A DNA stretch of 45,705 nucleotides from positions 1 to 45,705 of IMG/VR virus record IMGVR_UViG_3300010938_000065. The stretch is one strand, 5' to 3'. Positions within the stretch are counted from its first letter, which is position 1; each line of letters opens with the position of its first letter. The notes beneath the pieces are model-generated. The model searched no databases and was not told where the DNA came from. It was given only the letters and a program-made list of their open reading frames with translations. Below are positions 15,172 to 25,213 of this stretch, one piece after another. Source of the stretch: a virus. A program made the translations under genes and the position numbers.

Positions 15172-18100
15172 TTACAAAATTTGAGAAACAGAAATGTCAA
15201 TGCTAGGGTCAAGGATAAAAGCCTTTTGACTTGGAGTTAAAGCAATCAAATCATTGGTTGGAGAAAAATTGGGAGAAGATACTGCAACTGAAACAATGCC
15301 TGGGATAGTTGTAACCGCAGAAATAATTGAACTAATAGCAATAGAACGTCCAACTGGATTAGAATTAATCAATGAACTTACATTACTACGCACTTGCTCT
15401 ACAATAATACCAAACGGCACACCAGTCTGTAGCCTTATTTCGAGCGATATTTTCACTCTTAAAGCAAGAGGCTCGCTAATAAAAATATCTGCACCGGCAG
15501 CGCCTACTCCAGGATAAGTGATAGAATCTCGTGGATCGCCATATATTACTCTATTTGCTTCTCTGATTAGACCTGTATTATATTTATAACTATCTAGACC
15601 CTGTCTAATGACAGTTTCAAATTCCAACTTATTAAGAGCAACGGCCTCTACTAAGCCAGCTTCATTAATTTTTTCAAACTGATTATTTGTATCAAATACA
15701 ATCAAATTATTATTCTGACTATCTGGCTGAAATGCCACTAAATGAACACGCTTATAACCATAATATGGGATACCTTCTTGAACATAAAAAGAAGATAAAA
15801 GACCATTTAAGCTTACATTTGTTATAGCTCCTAATACATTATCAATTACTACATTATTTTTATTTATTACTTGAGTAATAGTATAAGTACCGGCATTGGA
15901 CGCCCCTAATTGGGTACCAGAAATTACTATTTTATCACCTGGCACAGTTGCTTCATATTCATAAAATGTTAATGATGAAGATGTTAGCGTAACTTCTTCT
16001 TGAATTGCATTTTCATTTTCAATCCAAAAACTATCATTAAAACGTCTAATTACACGATAAGTTCCTTGATTAGGCGCAGAAAATGGGGCACCAATAATTA
16101 CAGTATCGCCTTCTGTCACGCCAGTAGTAGCTGAAAATGTACCGCCAGAATATGTATCACTAGCCTCAAATACTGAATTCGGATTAGTTACCTGCAATGT
16201 TAATCCATCGTTGGATACGCCAGTAACTAAGAAGGTGCCGTTATTAGCAGAATTAGATAGACCTGAAATAGTAACTAAATCGCCTATATGTAAACCACTA
16301 AATGTTGCCGACCCAGTCAATAATATATATTGTGCATCGCTGGTTCCAGATACTGGATTTACGCTTAAAGTCCCCCCGCCGCCAGCATTAAAGTTGACTG
16401 CAAAAGATAAATAATGGGTAGAAGAGTCGCTTCCGGTCCAGCTTAAACATACCAAATTACCCTGCTTTTCGACCCTAAAAACTAACCCGCTTAATCCAGC
16501 TATAGTTCTTGGTGTGCCAAAATAACGTTGAGTTAAAGTATCATGTAATAAAGTAATAGTGCTCTTACCAAGGCTAGGCGAATTGGGGGTAATTGTAACA
16601 CTTGAATTACCTGCCAATAATGTTGCTTTTTGTTGTGCCACAGAAGCTTGCAATCTAAACCATTGATCGCTTGCAACACCTGCAGAAGCAGTTTGATTTG
16701 CCGAAATAGACATTAATGTATTATCTATTTTTGTTCCAGAACCCAATACCGGAAATGAATAACCATTAGCGGTACCGCCAATTATTTGAATATAACCATT
16801 GGAACCTATTGTATTGGTAGAAAATTCTAGAATACTGTCCCTGTTAGCAGTATTAACAGTTCCTACAGTAGTAAAACCCGTAACAGCTAAAACAGACACA
16901 AATTTTAATACTTGTTCGATTGTAGTTGGAACTATACGTATATTTTCACCATTATTGAATGCATAACCTACATCTGACGGTAAATCTAATGCCTTCTTAA
17001 GAACAAATTGTGGAGATCCACTTAAGTTACTAGACGCAATCCAATTTATGCCATCTAAAAGCGAAACATGCTTATAAGTAAATCCGCTATCTTCATAAGT
17101 ACTTAAAACAATAATTCCAGAGCCTGTCATACCCCCATCATTAACAATTGTAGCAGTAACATATTGAGTTAAATTTGCATTTACATAATTAGCAATCTGA
17201 GCAGCTGTAGTAGGAACGGATTGGTAAAAATTAATTGAATTATTGACTAAAATAGTCAAACCAGCCTGAGCAACAGCTTGACCCGTGGGCATTTGTACAG
17301 AAAAACTATTGGCTGTAGGAGTAAAGCCCACTTGAGTAGATACTCTAAAAACTCCGGTATTTTTAACATTAAATCCCGTAGACGTTAAAATATTGACATA
17401 TTCACCGCCCGAAAGCGTAGGTAACGGGCTAGTACCACTGCCACTCCAGGTGTAGGTCACTTGATCAATACCTGGAGATGGAGTATTAGGGGTAATAGTA
17501 ATTGCCCAAGGACCGCTTACGCCAACACTACCAATAGAATTACCGCTTTGTAAACTAATGTAAATCGCAATAGTTGAACCAACGGTTACTGTGCTATTAA
17601 TAGAACTATTGGCAGCCGAAGGGTATACATATCCAACGGTAATTCTCTCGCCGGTTCTTCCCCAAGGAACAGAACGATATAATAGCGCGGTTTGCGAGGG
17701 TGTAGGCTTAAGAACCTTCTTAGCCTGCATCAATACTTTATAATTACTAAAATCAAATGATGGGCCAAATGAAGATACAAAACTGCCAGTTGGACCATTA
17801 TCAAAATCATAGGCATTAAAATTATGAGAATTTATGGTATACGTAGTATTCGTAAGTGCTTTACGAGCAAAGGGAATTTGAAATGTATTCTGAACCGGAT
17901 TATTATCAAGTACTGTAACAATAGAATCGTTATAACCAAAATCCAGTGGGCTTAATAAGAAAAATCTATCATTTAAACGTAATCTACGTACATTTGGATT
18001 ACCAGTGATATTCACCGTAGTTCCAACTAAAGAAGTTTCTTGAGAGCTTTCTCCAAATGGTTGTTCATCTTTTATGATTCCATAGGGATGTAAAAAGGTT

Positions 18101-20799
18101 ACTAATTCATTAGGATCTCTATTAGAAAAATTAATATTTGATCCAAACGTATTTAAGAAAGTGTCTGGTGGATTAGCTACAGATTCTGAACTAACCTTTG
18201 CATGTATAAAAAGCGGTATTTGTGCCCGAGCATTTTGATTATCGGCAAAAGCAATTAAAGAAGTTTGGCTAACTGCAGAAGTTCCGTTTGCAAAATTTAA
18301 TAACTTACCATTTGGATCAGAAGTAACAATTAATATTGATCCAGTATTATTCAAAGTATTGGATTTAATAGTTAAATGTTGATCTTGAACTACACTAAAT
18401 GTGACACTATCACTTTGTTCTTGTAAAAAGGCTGCTACGGAATCCAAAGTTTGTGTAGAAGTAGGAGTTTTAAACTTTTGTGGGACAGAAGTGCTTCTAA
18501 GAACCACAAAACCATCTAAGAATAAAACGCCTGTAACAGGCACTACAGCTGCCCATTCAGATGCGGTCACTTTAATATCTAAAGTAGTGGCGCTAACCGC
18601 ATTAACTCTGCCTTCTAGTCTATTAGATGCTACTAATTCATTAGACCAAACAATAACATAATCTCCTACCTGTACATTGGAAAATGCATTGGCCGTGGTA
18701 GAAGTGTAGCGAACAATATTAGGCGATGGAGTTGAAATATCAATAAAAGTATTACTAGTTACACCGGTTGATATTATCTGACCAGGATTGTCAATCAATA
18801 CCCATATATATCCTTCGGATAAAAAGGTAATAGCTCCACCAGGAATAGGGCCGCTTTGTACAATAGCCTCGGTTTGGGTAGTGCCAGCAGTCAGACTATC
18901 TCCGGCTGATAAAGGAACTGCTAGAGTACCTTGAGCAGTATTACGATCAAAAACATAGTCGGATGCCTTACCAGTAGAGGCTAAACCGATACTGGCGCTA
19001 AACATATTTTTAACAACAAGTGTAGAAGTAGGATCAATTACTACCGATGCTCTATTATTGGCCCCAAGATTACTAGTAATTTTTAGCTGATTTCCTACTT
19101 CCGAAACAGTAACGCCAACCATTTTAGCGTTCATAACCTGAACCCATGAAGATAAAGAGTTAGAGGAAGATACGCTAGTATATAAACCGGTAGCAATAAA
19201 ATCAGCATTAGTGAAAGTATAGGTAATAAATGAAGTTCCATCAACGGATATAATTAAAGTATCTCCATTAGCGATGCTTGGAGACCATAGAGATTGTGCT
19301 TGTGAAAATACCGATGCGGTATTGCCGTCTTCACTTAATGGAATATTATTTTTATAAAGCCGTAAAGTCTGTGCTTCACTGGACGGGAACCCTAACTGAA
19401 CGGAAGCGTCCCGACCCTGAGTAATTGGGGTAGCCGTTTTAATAGAATTATCTGTTTCAGAAATTGGCCTAATAACTACATTATTGCCATTTCCAGCCGT
19501 GGTAGCTTCAAAACCCAAGGTAGTATTAGCATTGATACTAGCAGTTACTTCATAGGCGGTAGCTCCCCCTGGGCTTTGAAAATCAGAATTAGCAAAAGTA
19601 TGCTGATAAGTAATGCCGCCGACCGTGACAGCTAAAGTATCGCCACCCTTTAAATCAAATGGAGCAGCATTCGTAGATTGCAAAAATGCCTTTGCGACTG
19701 AAGTTTGTGTGCCTCCAGTTGATAATTGAAAAAACTTTTCTCCACCAATGGCGTTATCAATAATATGTTCAATAGCAATACCTGCAGTTTTAGCTTCATA
19801 TGGCCTACCGCCACTAGTGTCAATAAATATAGTAGCAGAACCATCGGCATTTGTTACTAGTGAATTACTAGCGATAGTGGCATTTTCATCGGTAGCAGTT
19901 ACGCCTATTAATGCATTTTTAACAGCCGTAGCAGTACCTAGCCCAGTTGAAGCAAGCGCACCCTTAATTCTAGTACGTAGATGGTCGTCGGTTTCTGTAT
20001 CAGTGCCATTTGAAAGAGTGCTAGGATTAGTGACAATAGCACCATTAAATGGCGGCGAGGCAAATTTATTGATAGCCCCAATCGGAGCATTTCCAGATGA
20101 ACCGGGAAGAAGGGCCGTAATAGGAACATTGTTTACTTCTGTTTCTCCGTCTAAAATTACAGCTTGTTGAGTAACACTATATTGCACATCTGGAGAAACA
20201 CCGTTAGATGGAGCAACCACGATTGTATTTATAGGGATAGTTCTATTGCCACCTTGGGCAAGAATAACTGATTCACCAATATTATGAAATTTGGTAGTTC
20301 CAGTAGTTAAAGTAATCGCAAAATATGTGCCAATCGGAGTAATAGATGAATAAGGGATTGGACCTTCTGAATTTAAAGTACCACGACCAATATAAATACT
20401 GCCAGTAGGAGTAAAACCAGTGTCACTGCCTACGTAAATAACAGTACTTCCTATATTCGGAGGATTTACGCCCGCATAAATAGTAGTAGATACCTTATTA
20501 AAAGAGCTATCTATTATTTTAATAAATCCTGTAGCTGGCACAGATTGAATAGAAGTAATACCATGCTCTCTTGCAATGGCTTGTAAAGCAGCTCCCGTAG
20601 CAAAATCAATACTAGAATTTAAAAGTGTTTGAAAAATATCGCCTGAAGAACGGGCAATGGCTAAAGCTACGGTCTCAAAAAAAGATGTACTTGCAGAACC
20701 TACGGCAGGGCTACTAATGCCGGTCTTAGCAGCATACGTAGACAGCATATCCCCTAAAATCTGATCATAACTTAAGGGTTGTACTTGATTATTCGCCAT
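15172..20799 (-). CDS. Giant baseplate J-like (gp6-type) wedge protein (1875 aa)
   Basis: The N-terminal region (SYDQILGDMLSTYAAKTGI ... ATGAALQAIAREHGI) and the region around residues 210-290 (ALLPGSSGNAPIGAIN, TDTETDDHLRTRIKGALAS) carry the pattern of baseplate J/gp47 proteins. The C-terminus (LALRVKISLEIRLQTGVP ... NPVGRSIAISSIISAV ... TTIPGIVSVAVSSPN) matches the C-terminal part of the same family. Between them lie about 1300 residues of inserted beta-rich modules with repeated G-D-x-V-x-I-x-G ... N-x-G-T-Y units. J proteins are usually 300-700 residues, so this is very large. GGAG precedes ATG. It should form the wedge core linking to the gp25-type protein encoded upstream. Confidence 0.85.
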   Translation of the reverse strand: MANNQVQPLSYDQILGDMLSTYAAKTGISSPAVGSASTSFFETVALAIARSSGDIFQTLLNSSIDFATGAALQAIAREHGITSIQSVPATGFIKIIDSSFNKVSTTIYAGVNPPNIGSTVIYVGSDTGFTPTGSIYIGRGTLNSEGPIPYSSITPIGTYFAITLTTGTTKFHNIGESVILAQGGNRTIPINTIVVAPSNGVSPDVQYSVTQQAVILDGETEVNNVPITALLPGSSGNAPIGAINKFASPPFNGAIVTNPSTLSNGTDTETDDHLRTRIKGALASTGLGTATAVKNALIGVTATDENATIASNSLVTNADGSATIFIDTSGGRPYEAKTAGIAIEHIIDNAIGGEKFFQLSTGGTQTSVAKAFLQSTNAAPFDLKGGDTLAVTVGGITYQHTFANSDFQSPGGATAYEVTASINANTTLGFEATTAGNGNNVVIRPISETDNSIKTATPITQGRDASVQLGFPSSEAQTLRLYKNNIPLSEDGNTASVFSQAQSLWSPSIANGDTLIISVDGTSFITYTFTNADFIATGLYTSVSSSNSLSSWVQVMNAKMVGVTVSEVGNQLKITSNLGANNRASVVIDPTSTLVVKNMFSASIGLASTGKASDYVFDRNTAQGTLAVPLSAGDSLTAGTTQTEAIVQSGPIPGGAITFLSEGYIWVLIDNPGQIISTGVTSNTFIDISTPSPNIVRYTSTTANAFSNVQVGDYVIVWSNELVASNRLEGRVNAVSATTLDIKVTASEWAAVVPVTGVLFLDGFVVLRSTSVPQKFKTPTSTQTLDSVAAFLQEQSDSVTFSVVQDQHLTIKSNTLNNTGSILIVTSDPNGKLLNFANGTSAVSQTSLIAFADNQNARAQIPLFIHAKVSSESVANPPDTFLNTFGSNINFSNRDPNELVTFLHPYGIIKDEQPFGESSQETSLVGTTVNITGNPNVRRLRLNDRFFLLSPLDFGYNDSIVTVLDNNPVQNTFQIPFARKALTNTTYTINSHNFNAYDFDNGPTGSFVSSFGPSFDFSNYKVLMQAKKVLKPTPSQTALLYRSVPWGRTGERITVGYVYPSAANSSINSTVTVGSTIAIYISLQSGNSIGSVGVSGPWAITITPNTPSPGIDQVTYTWSGSGTSPLPTLSGGEYVNILTSTGFNVKNTGVFRVSTQVGFTPTANSFSVQMPTGQAVAQAGLTILVNNSINFYQSVPTTAAQIANYVNANLTQYVTATIVNDGGMTGSGIIVLSTYEDSGFTYKHVSLLDGINWIASSNLSGSPQFVLKKALDLPSDVGYAFNNGENIRIVPTTIEQVLKFVSVLAVTGFTTVGTVNTANRDSILEFSTNTIGSNGYIQIIGGTANGYSFPVLGSGTKIDNTLMSISANQTASAGVASDQWFRLQASVAQQKATLLAGNSSVTITPNSPSLGKSTITLLHDTLTQRYFGTPRTIAGLSGLVFRVEKQGNLVCLSWTGSDSSTHYLSFAVNFNAGGGGTLSVNPVSGTSDAQYILLTGSATFSGLHIGDLVTISGLSNSANNGTFLVTGVSNDGLTLQVTNPNSVFEASDTYSGGTFSATTGVTEGDTVIIGAPFSAPNQGTYRVIRRFNDSFWIENENAIQEEVTLTSSSLTFYEYEATVPGDKIVISGTQLGASNAGTYTITQVINKNNVVIDNVLGAITNVSLNGLLSSFYVQEGIPYYGYKRVHLVAFQPDSQNNNLIVFDTNNQFEKINEAGLVEAVALNKLEFETVIRQGLDSYKYNTGLIREANRVIYGDPRDSITYPGVGAAGADIFISEPLALRVKISLEIRLQTGVPFGIIVEQVRSNVSSLINSNPVGRSIAISSIISAVTTIPGIVSVAVSSPNFSPTNDLIALTPSQKAFILDPSIDISVSQIL

Positions 20800-20855
20800 T
20801 TATAAGCTCCGTAATTCTATAATAAAGATTGATATTTTATACATTCTTTATATCG

Positions 20856-23426
20856 TTAGCTTACAATTTTAAAAGTAATGGGGAAAACACCAGTCTGACC
20901 AACTATAGATATATTTAAACTAATAAGCAATTCAGGAGGTGTAACCTGAATTTGTAAATTATCTACGCCCTGAAAACGTGGGTCTTGTTGAATTAAAGTA
21001 TTGATTTGATTATATAAATTCTGAACATTCAAATCAGAAACACTTGTACCCGGACTTACACCAAACCCAAATTGTGGATGTAATATCCAAGTGCCTAATA
21101 TTACAGAAAAAGCTATTTTTAACCATTGAATAATGTTAGTTAATCCATATGCTAAATTAAAATCACCAAAGGCGTTGGTTACTAAATCACCATTTTCATC
21201 AACCAACCAATCTACTCCACTTAACCCTGTTAACGGGTCTTTTGCAGCAACGCCTGGCGGAATCACATTAACTTGCCCAGGAACGGTAGGAGTCGGTAAA
21301 TTGCTAGGAATAAAAATCTTCTGTTGCGAATTAGTAGTTCCAGGAATATAAGCTTGAATATAAGCGCTATCAAGAGTGGTATATATATCTAAATTTGGAT
21401 CGCCGTCTAAAGTTATCAAATATCCAGAATCGTTGGCTAAAGCCGCAATACCGGTGATATGTCTAGAGGTAGGTAATTGAGTGCTACTTTTTAATGTCAC
21501 TATTTGACCCAAATATAAATTTGTATTACTAGAAACTACTACCTGTCTACCAATACCATTACTTAATAATGGTAATTGAAAACCATTTTCGTCTATATAT
21601 GGTTCTTTTAAGTCATTCATTGTGGCAATTTCTAACCATCTACTAGGGTCGCCTAAATAACGGGCGGCAATACCTTCAATTGTAAGTCCATATGGGACTG
21701 GCACTAAAATTTTAGAAATAGGCATATTAAAAGCAATACCGCTTTGATCTGCTAAACCAGCAACAAAATCTAAATTATTTTGAACATTTAAATCATCGAT
21801 TTGAGTAGTAGCGCTTAAAGTATAACAAGATTGTACAAAATTATAAAGCGAATTTAACAAATTAAATTCCCCAATATTCATTGGCTGAATCCTTGAAGTA
21901 GGAGATGGTCGATTATAAACTTTGTCAAAAAATACATTTCCAGCCCCAAAATGGTCTGCCAATTGAAGTGCTAATTCAAGAATCGTATTAGCATTATTTT
22001 TAATTTGTTGTACACTAAGAGATGTATTAGCAATAATATTATTTAACTTATTTTGCTGAGCAGTATTTAAATTAAGCTGATTTACAGGTATTTGGTCTAA
22101 CAACTCTATAAATGCGTTGGGATTATTAAAAATTTGATTAGTATTATCTATAGATTGTAATGCAGCAATAGAACTACCGAGCTGTCCGCTATCTGCAGCA
22201 GATCGAGTAATTCCACCCCTCTCTTTTGCCGCCAATGCAATTGCTGCTATGGCACCAATAGAAGCAGCTCCAGTAACAGCATTAGTTATAGCATCACGAT
22301 TCTTAAAAGTAAATTCGTCTAGAGCACTATGATAATCTTTAACGAGAGATGAAGGTAAATCAGAAGCTGCTAATACAATTCCCAAAAAATCTTTGACAAA
22401 TCTTGCAGTTTGACTAAATACATTAAAAATATTATCAACATCGCTTCTTATCGCGCTAATAAGAGCTATAGCAGAACTAGCAGCTAGTCTTGCTTCGGTA
22501 ATAGTATTTAAAACTTTTTGTAAAATACCTGTAGTTAATATAGGTGCTTCTGCTCGCTTTGCCGTTGTATTTTGATTAAGCTCAATACGACGCCACGCTT
22601 TAAGCTGAAGACTAAAATCAATATTAATCGGTCTATTTGCTGATTGTGTCCAATTAAATTGAACCGGAGTAACTACATAACTTTGATTCTGCTTTGGCAT
22701 ATCCAGAACAAGACGCCATGAAGCATTTTTTGGATCTTTTTTAGCTTCTGCATATTGTTCAAGAAACTGTTGCAATGAAAGCGCTTGATAATAACCGGTA
22801 GTAAATAGTTCAGATTCAGTCGGGTCTTCCGCTTCTGGTGGGGTAGCAGGGTGGGCGCTAGAAACTGCATTAACTATTTGAGTAGCTCTTTGAGCTAATT
22901 CTTTGGCAGCATTAATGGTGCCTCCAAAAAATGATTGAAGAAAAGCACCAACACCTTTAGATTCCTTGGGAATTCCAATACTGCGCCTTTGATTCCATAC
23001 CCCAAAAGTGCCGTTAATATTAATAATTTTGAATTTAATACCATTATGTTCTTCTAAAACGCCCCTTAGAGTTGCCGAAGTATTTATAGCGTATTGGTCA
23101 ACTATACTTAGCTGTTGAGGTGTAATAGGCAAATTATAAATCCATCGAGAACTATTTAAAGAAGTTTCTTCAGGTATTATATTTATAATAGGATTACCTA
23201 TTTGATTACTAACTATATCTACCCCTACTTTTATATCCACTTTTTTAGGATCGCCTACGATTCGTACAGGAGATGACGAAACGTCTACTACTAATAAACG
23301 ATAAGGATATAGCTGATTCCAGCGTTTTGGATCTAAAACGATAGGATGAAAAAAGGCACTATTTACATTATTTAAATTCCAAGGAGCTTCATTTGGATTA
23401 CTTTCTAATATGCTAAAAATACCCAT
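20856..23426 (-). CDS. Baseplate protein with LysM (gp53-type) and gp25-like domains fused (856 aa)
   Basis: Two recognisable modules lie at the C-terminal side. Residues about 571-612 are LysM-like (VPYGLTIEGIAARYLGDPSR then WLEIATMNDL). Residues about 739-856 are gp25/gpW-like (DENGDLVTNAFGDFNLAYG, QWLKIAFSVILGT, HPQFGFGVSPG). The N-terminal 280 residues are beta-rich (YRLLVVDVSSSPVRIVGDPK), followed by a long helical stretch (about 290-560). In T4, gp53 and gp25 are separate wedge proteins; here they occupy one chain. It precedes the J-like gene in the operon, as expected. Its 5' end faces the plus-strand lipoprotein gene across 66 bp. Confidence 0.82.
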   Translation of the reverse strand: MGIFSILESNPNEAPWNLNNVNSAFFHPIVLDPKRWNQLYPYRLLVVDVSSSPVRIVGDPKKVDIKVGVDIVSNQIGNPIINIIPEETSLNSSRWIYNLPITPQQLSIVDQYAINTSATLRGVLEEHNGIKFKIININGTFGVWNQRRSIGIPKESKGVGAFLQSFFGGTINAAKELAQRATQIVNAVSSAHPATPPEAEDPTESELFTTGYYQALSLQQFLEQYAEAKKDPKNASWRLVLDMPKQNQSYVVTPVQFNWTQSANRPINIDFSLQLKAWRRIELNQNTTAKRAEAPILTTGILQKVLNTITEARLAASSAIALISAIRSDVDNIFNVFSQTARFVKDFLGIVLAASDLPSSLVKDYHSALDEFTFKNRDAITNAVTGAASIGAIAAIALAAKERGGITRSAADSGQLGSSIAALQSIDNTNQIFNNPNAFIELLDQIPVNQLNLNTAQQNKLNNIIANTSLSVQQIKNNANTILELALQLADHFGAGNVFFDKVYNRPSPTSRIQPMNIGEFNLLNSLYNFVQSCYTLSATTQIDDLNVQNNLDFVAGLADQSGIAFNMPISKILVPVPYGLTIEGIAARYLGDPSRWLEIATMNDLKEPYIDENGFQLPLLSNGIGRQVVVSSNTNLYLGQIVTLKSSTQLPTSRHITGIAALANDSGYLITLDGDPNLDIYTTLDSAYIQAYIPGTTNSQQKIFIPSNLPTPTVPGQVNVIPPGVAAKDPLTGLSGVDWLVDENGDLVTNAFGDFNLAYGLTNIIQWLKIAFSVILGTWILHPQFGFGVSPGTSVSDLNVQNLYNQINTLIQQDPRFQGVDNLQIQVTPPELLISLNISIVGQTGVFPITFKIVS

Positions 23427-23492
23427 CGCTATGCCTCTAATTAAAGATTGTCAGTTTATAAGCTAGCAAAATATATGATATAAATATATAGT

Positions 23493-24056
23493 ATGAGAAG
23501 ATTAATAATTGTTTTTATTATATTTTTTATAATCCTAAATATACCATCTTGCACTTCTTTAGAAATAAAACCTCGACCAGACTATAAGGATGTCGATCCA
23601 AGAGCGCAAAGTTACGTTAATGAGTATATATATCTAAGTAAGCAAAATCATTTGAAATTTAAACACAAAGTAACTCTGGGCCTTAAACATATTGAACAAA
23701 GTGATACCATAGGGTTATGTACTTTGGGAAAATATTTTAGAGAAATAGATCTAGATATTAATTATTGGAATAAAGCGTCTGAAATTGGCAAATTAGCTTT
23801 GGTATATCATGAACTTACCCATTGTTATTGTGATAGGGAACATGATTATGGAAAAGATAAAAAATATCCAGAAAAAACTGCCGATATAATAAAAGAGGGC
23901 ATCGATAACTCTTTAAACAAAAATCCTAAACACGGATATTGGAATGATGAGTGCCCCACTAGTATAATGCATCCAACAATAGTAGAGGACTATTGCATAA
24001 AAACACATTATAATGAATATATTACAGAAATGTTTGATAGATGTAAGCCCTTTTAA
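23493..24056 (+). CDS. Lipoprotein with HExxH metallopeptidase motif (187 aa)
   Basis: Signal peptide with a long hydrophobic core (RRLIIVFIIFFIILNIPSC) and candidate lipid-attachment Cys20, so probably membrane-anchored in the host envelope. Mid-protein motif YHELTHC (His106, Glu107, His110) is a zinc-metalloprotease HExxH signature. A following CDREHDY offers His117 or Asp residues as a third ligand. Cysteines at 76, 111, 113 and near the C-terminus may form disulphides in the periplasm. ATG has no Shine-Dalgarno. It is a plus-strand insert in a minus-strand baseplate block. Peptidase activity is inferred from the motif; its substrate is unknown. Confidence 0.7.
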   Translation: MRRLIIVFIIFFIILNIPSCTSLEIKPRPDYKDVDPRAQSYVNEYIYLSKQNHLKFKHKVTLGLKHIEQSDTIGLCTLGKYFREIDLDINYWNKASEIGKLALVYHELTHCYCDREHDYGKDKKYPEKTADIIKEGIDNSLNKNPKHGYWNDECPTSIMHPTIVEDYCIKTHYNEYITEMFDRCKPF

Positions 24057-24057
24057 T

Positions 24058-24432
24058 ATGATGACTTCAGAACAAGCCAAAATAGTAACAATAGTTTATA
24101 ATAAACTTATAAATAATGAATTTAGAGAATGGAACGACATAGATGAATATCTAGAAATATTAGAATACCTAGACGATGATCAGCTTCATAGAGAAGCAGA
24201 TGTTTTATTCTCTACACATAAAAATAAACAAATGGGATGTCCACATAAACATAAAGATTCTAACCCCTGTTTTGTAAAATATATTCTAGAGGCCGTAGAA
24301 GCAATTTTAGATCTTTACAAAGAAACCGGCCAAATGCACAAAAATAATCGCTATATATTGCAAAATTATTTAGCTTTAACACAAGATAAACAAATCATAG
24401 AGTTAATTGATCCTAAGAGGAATAATACGTAA
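24058..24432 (+). CDS. Hypothetical protein, about 124 aa
   Basis: The start is placed at ATG 24058, 1 nt after the stop of the lipoprotein gene; a longer frame from 24013 would overlap that gene by 44 nt. The protein is acidic and helical (LEILEYLDDDQLHREADVL) with a Cys/His cluster CPHKHKDSNPC near residue 60 that could bind metal. No Shine-Dalgarno is evident, so it is probably translated by re-initiation. It overlaps the 3' end of the convergent gene 24403-24666 by 30 bp. Confidence 0.6.
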   Translation: MMTSEQAKIVTIVYNKLINNEFREWNDIDEYLEILEYLDDDQLHREADVLFSTHKNKQMGCPHKHKDSNPCFVKYILEAVEAILDLYKETGQMHKNNRYILQNYLALTQDKQIIELIDPKRNNT

Positions 24433-24666
24433 TGTTTTAAGACATTCTTTGGCTTCTATGCTTTCTTGCTTATTTCCATTTCTTATAATATATTGTAAAT
24501 GTTTTAATATTTTTCCGTAAAATATGGCCGCACCTCTTTTTGAAAAAGCAAAATTGCCTTTATAACTAAAAAAATCAGATCCCACCTGTATTATATAAGT
24601 AGTAGATTCTGCAGCAAATACTTCTTTTATAGTAAATCCTTTAAATGGACTTTTTTCATTAGACAT
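24403..24666 (-). CDS. Hypothetical protein, 87 aa
   Basis: Begins MSNEKSPFKGFTIKEVFAA. It contains an SDFFSYKGNFAFSKRGAAIF segment and a helical C-terminus (KECLKTLRIIPLRIN). Its ATG overlaps the stop of the CPBP-like gene by one base (TAATG), which indicates translational coupling. The 3' end overlaps the convergent gene. I do not recognise the family. Confidence 0.65.
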   Translation of the reverse strand: MSNEKSPFKGFTIKEVFAAESTTYIIQVGSDFFSYKGNFAFSKRGAAIFYGKILKHLQYIIRNGNKQESIEAKECLKTLRIIPLRIN

Positions 24667-25205
24667 TATATATGGCCTAAAATAATCCGTGCATATAAAG
24701 CAATACTAATATCCCACATTATATGGCATAACATTACTGTGCCAAAACCATATTCCTCGCCTTTTTGCATTGAAAATGGCACATAAAACATAATCAAAAT
24801 AGCGGCCCAAAAACCTTGATATACATGTCCTGAACCAAATGAAAGCATAACCATCAATAATGCTATTAAATTAATCGGCTTAGCAAACCATCTATTGCCT
24901 AACATTTTCTTTAAAATAACCAAAGGAAGACCATGGCAAGCATCTTCCCAAAATACGGTTAAGGTCATTGGCAATGGTATCCGTAATATGCTTCGCAATG
25001 GTTCTTTCAAAGTATCATCATCCATATACCTTGCCATAAAAATTCTAAAGCATGTCAATAGGACCATAAAAATGCCCCATTTAGCTAAAGCTTTTTTATC
25101 TATCCTAAGCAATGTTTTATAATCTGACTTAGCAACAGAAAATAATACGGCTATACCCAATATCCAGGAAGGCCACATATAATTAACAATAGTTTTAAAA
25201 TCCAT
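24666..25205 (-). CDS. CPBP-like (CAAX protease-type) membrane protein (179 aa)
   Basis: Hydrophobic, with about five or six membrane segments. The CPBP motifs appear in order but altered. WEDACHG stands where the family has EExxxR. FGSGH (FxxxH) and CHIMWD (HxxxD/N) match motifs 2 and 3. Members are intramembrane proteases or bacteriocin-immunity-type proteins. With Glu-Glu changed to Glu-Asp and no Arg at the expected spacing, activity is uncertain. AAGG lies upstream of ATG. It lies between virion gene 25214-25921 and an 87-aa gene inside the baseplate operon. It could protect against envelope toxins, alter superinfection, or process a membrane protein; none is shown. Confidence 0.55.
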   Translation of the reverse strand: MDFKTIVNYMWPSWILGIAVLFSVAKSDYKTLLRIDKKALAKWGIFMVLLTCFRIFMARYMDDDTLKEPLRSILRIPLPMTLTVFWEDACHGLPLVILKKMLGNRWFAKPINLIALLMVMLSFGSGHVYQGFWAAILIMFYVPFSMQKGEEYGFGTVMLCHIMWDISIALYARIILGHI

Positions 25206-25213
25206 AATTCGCC

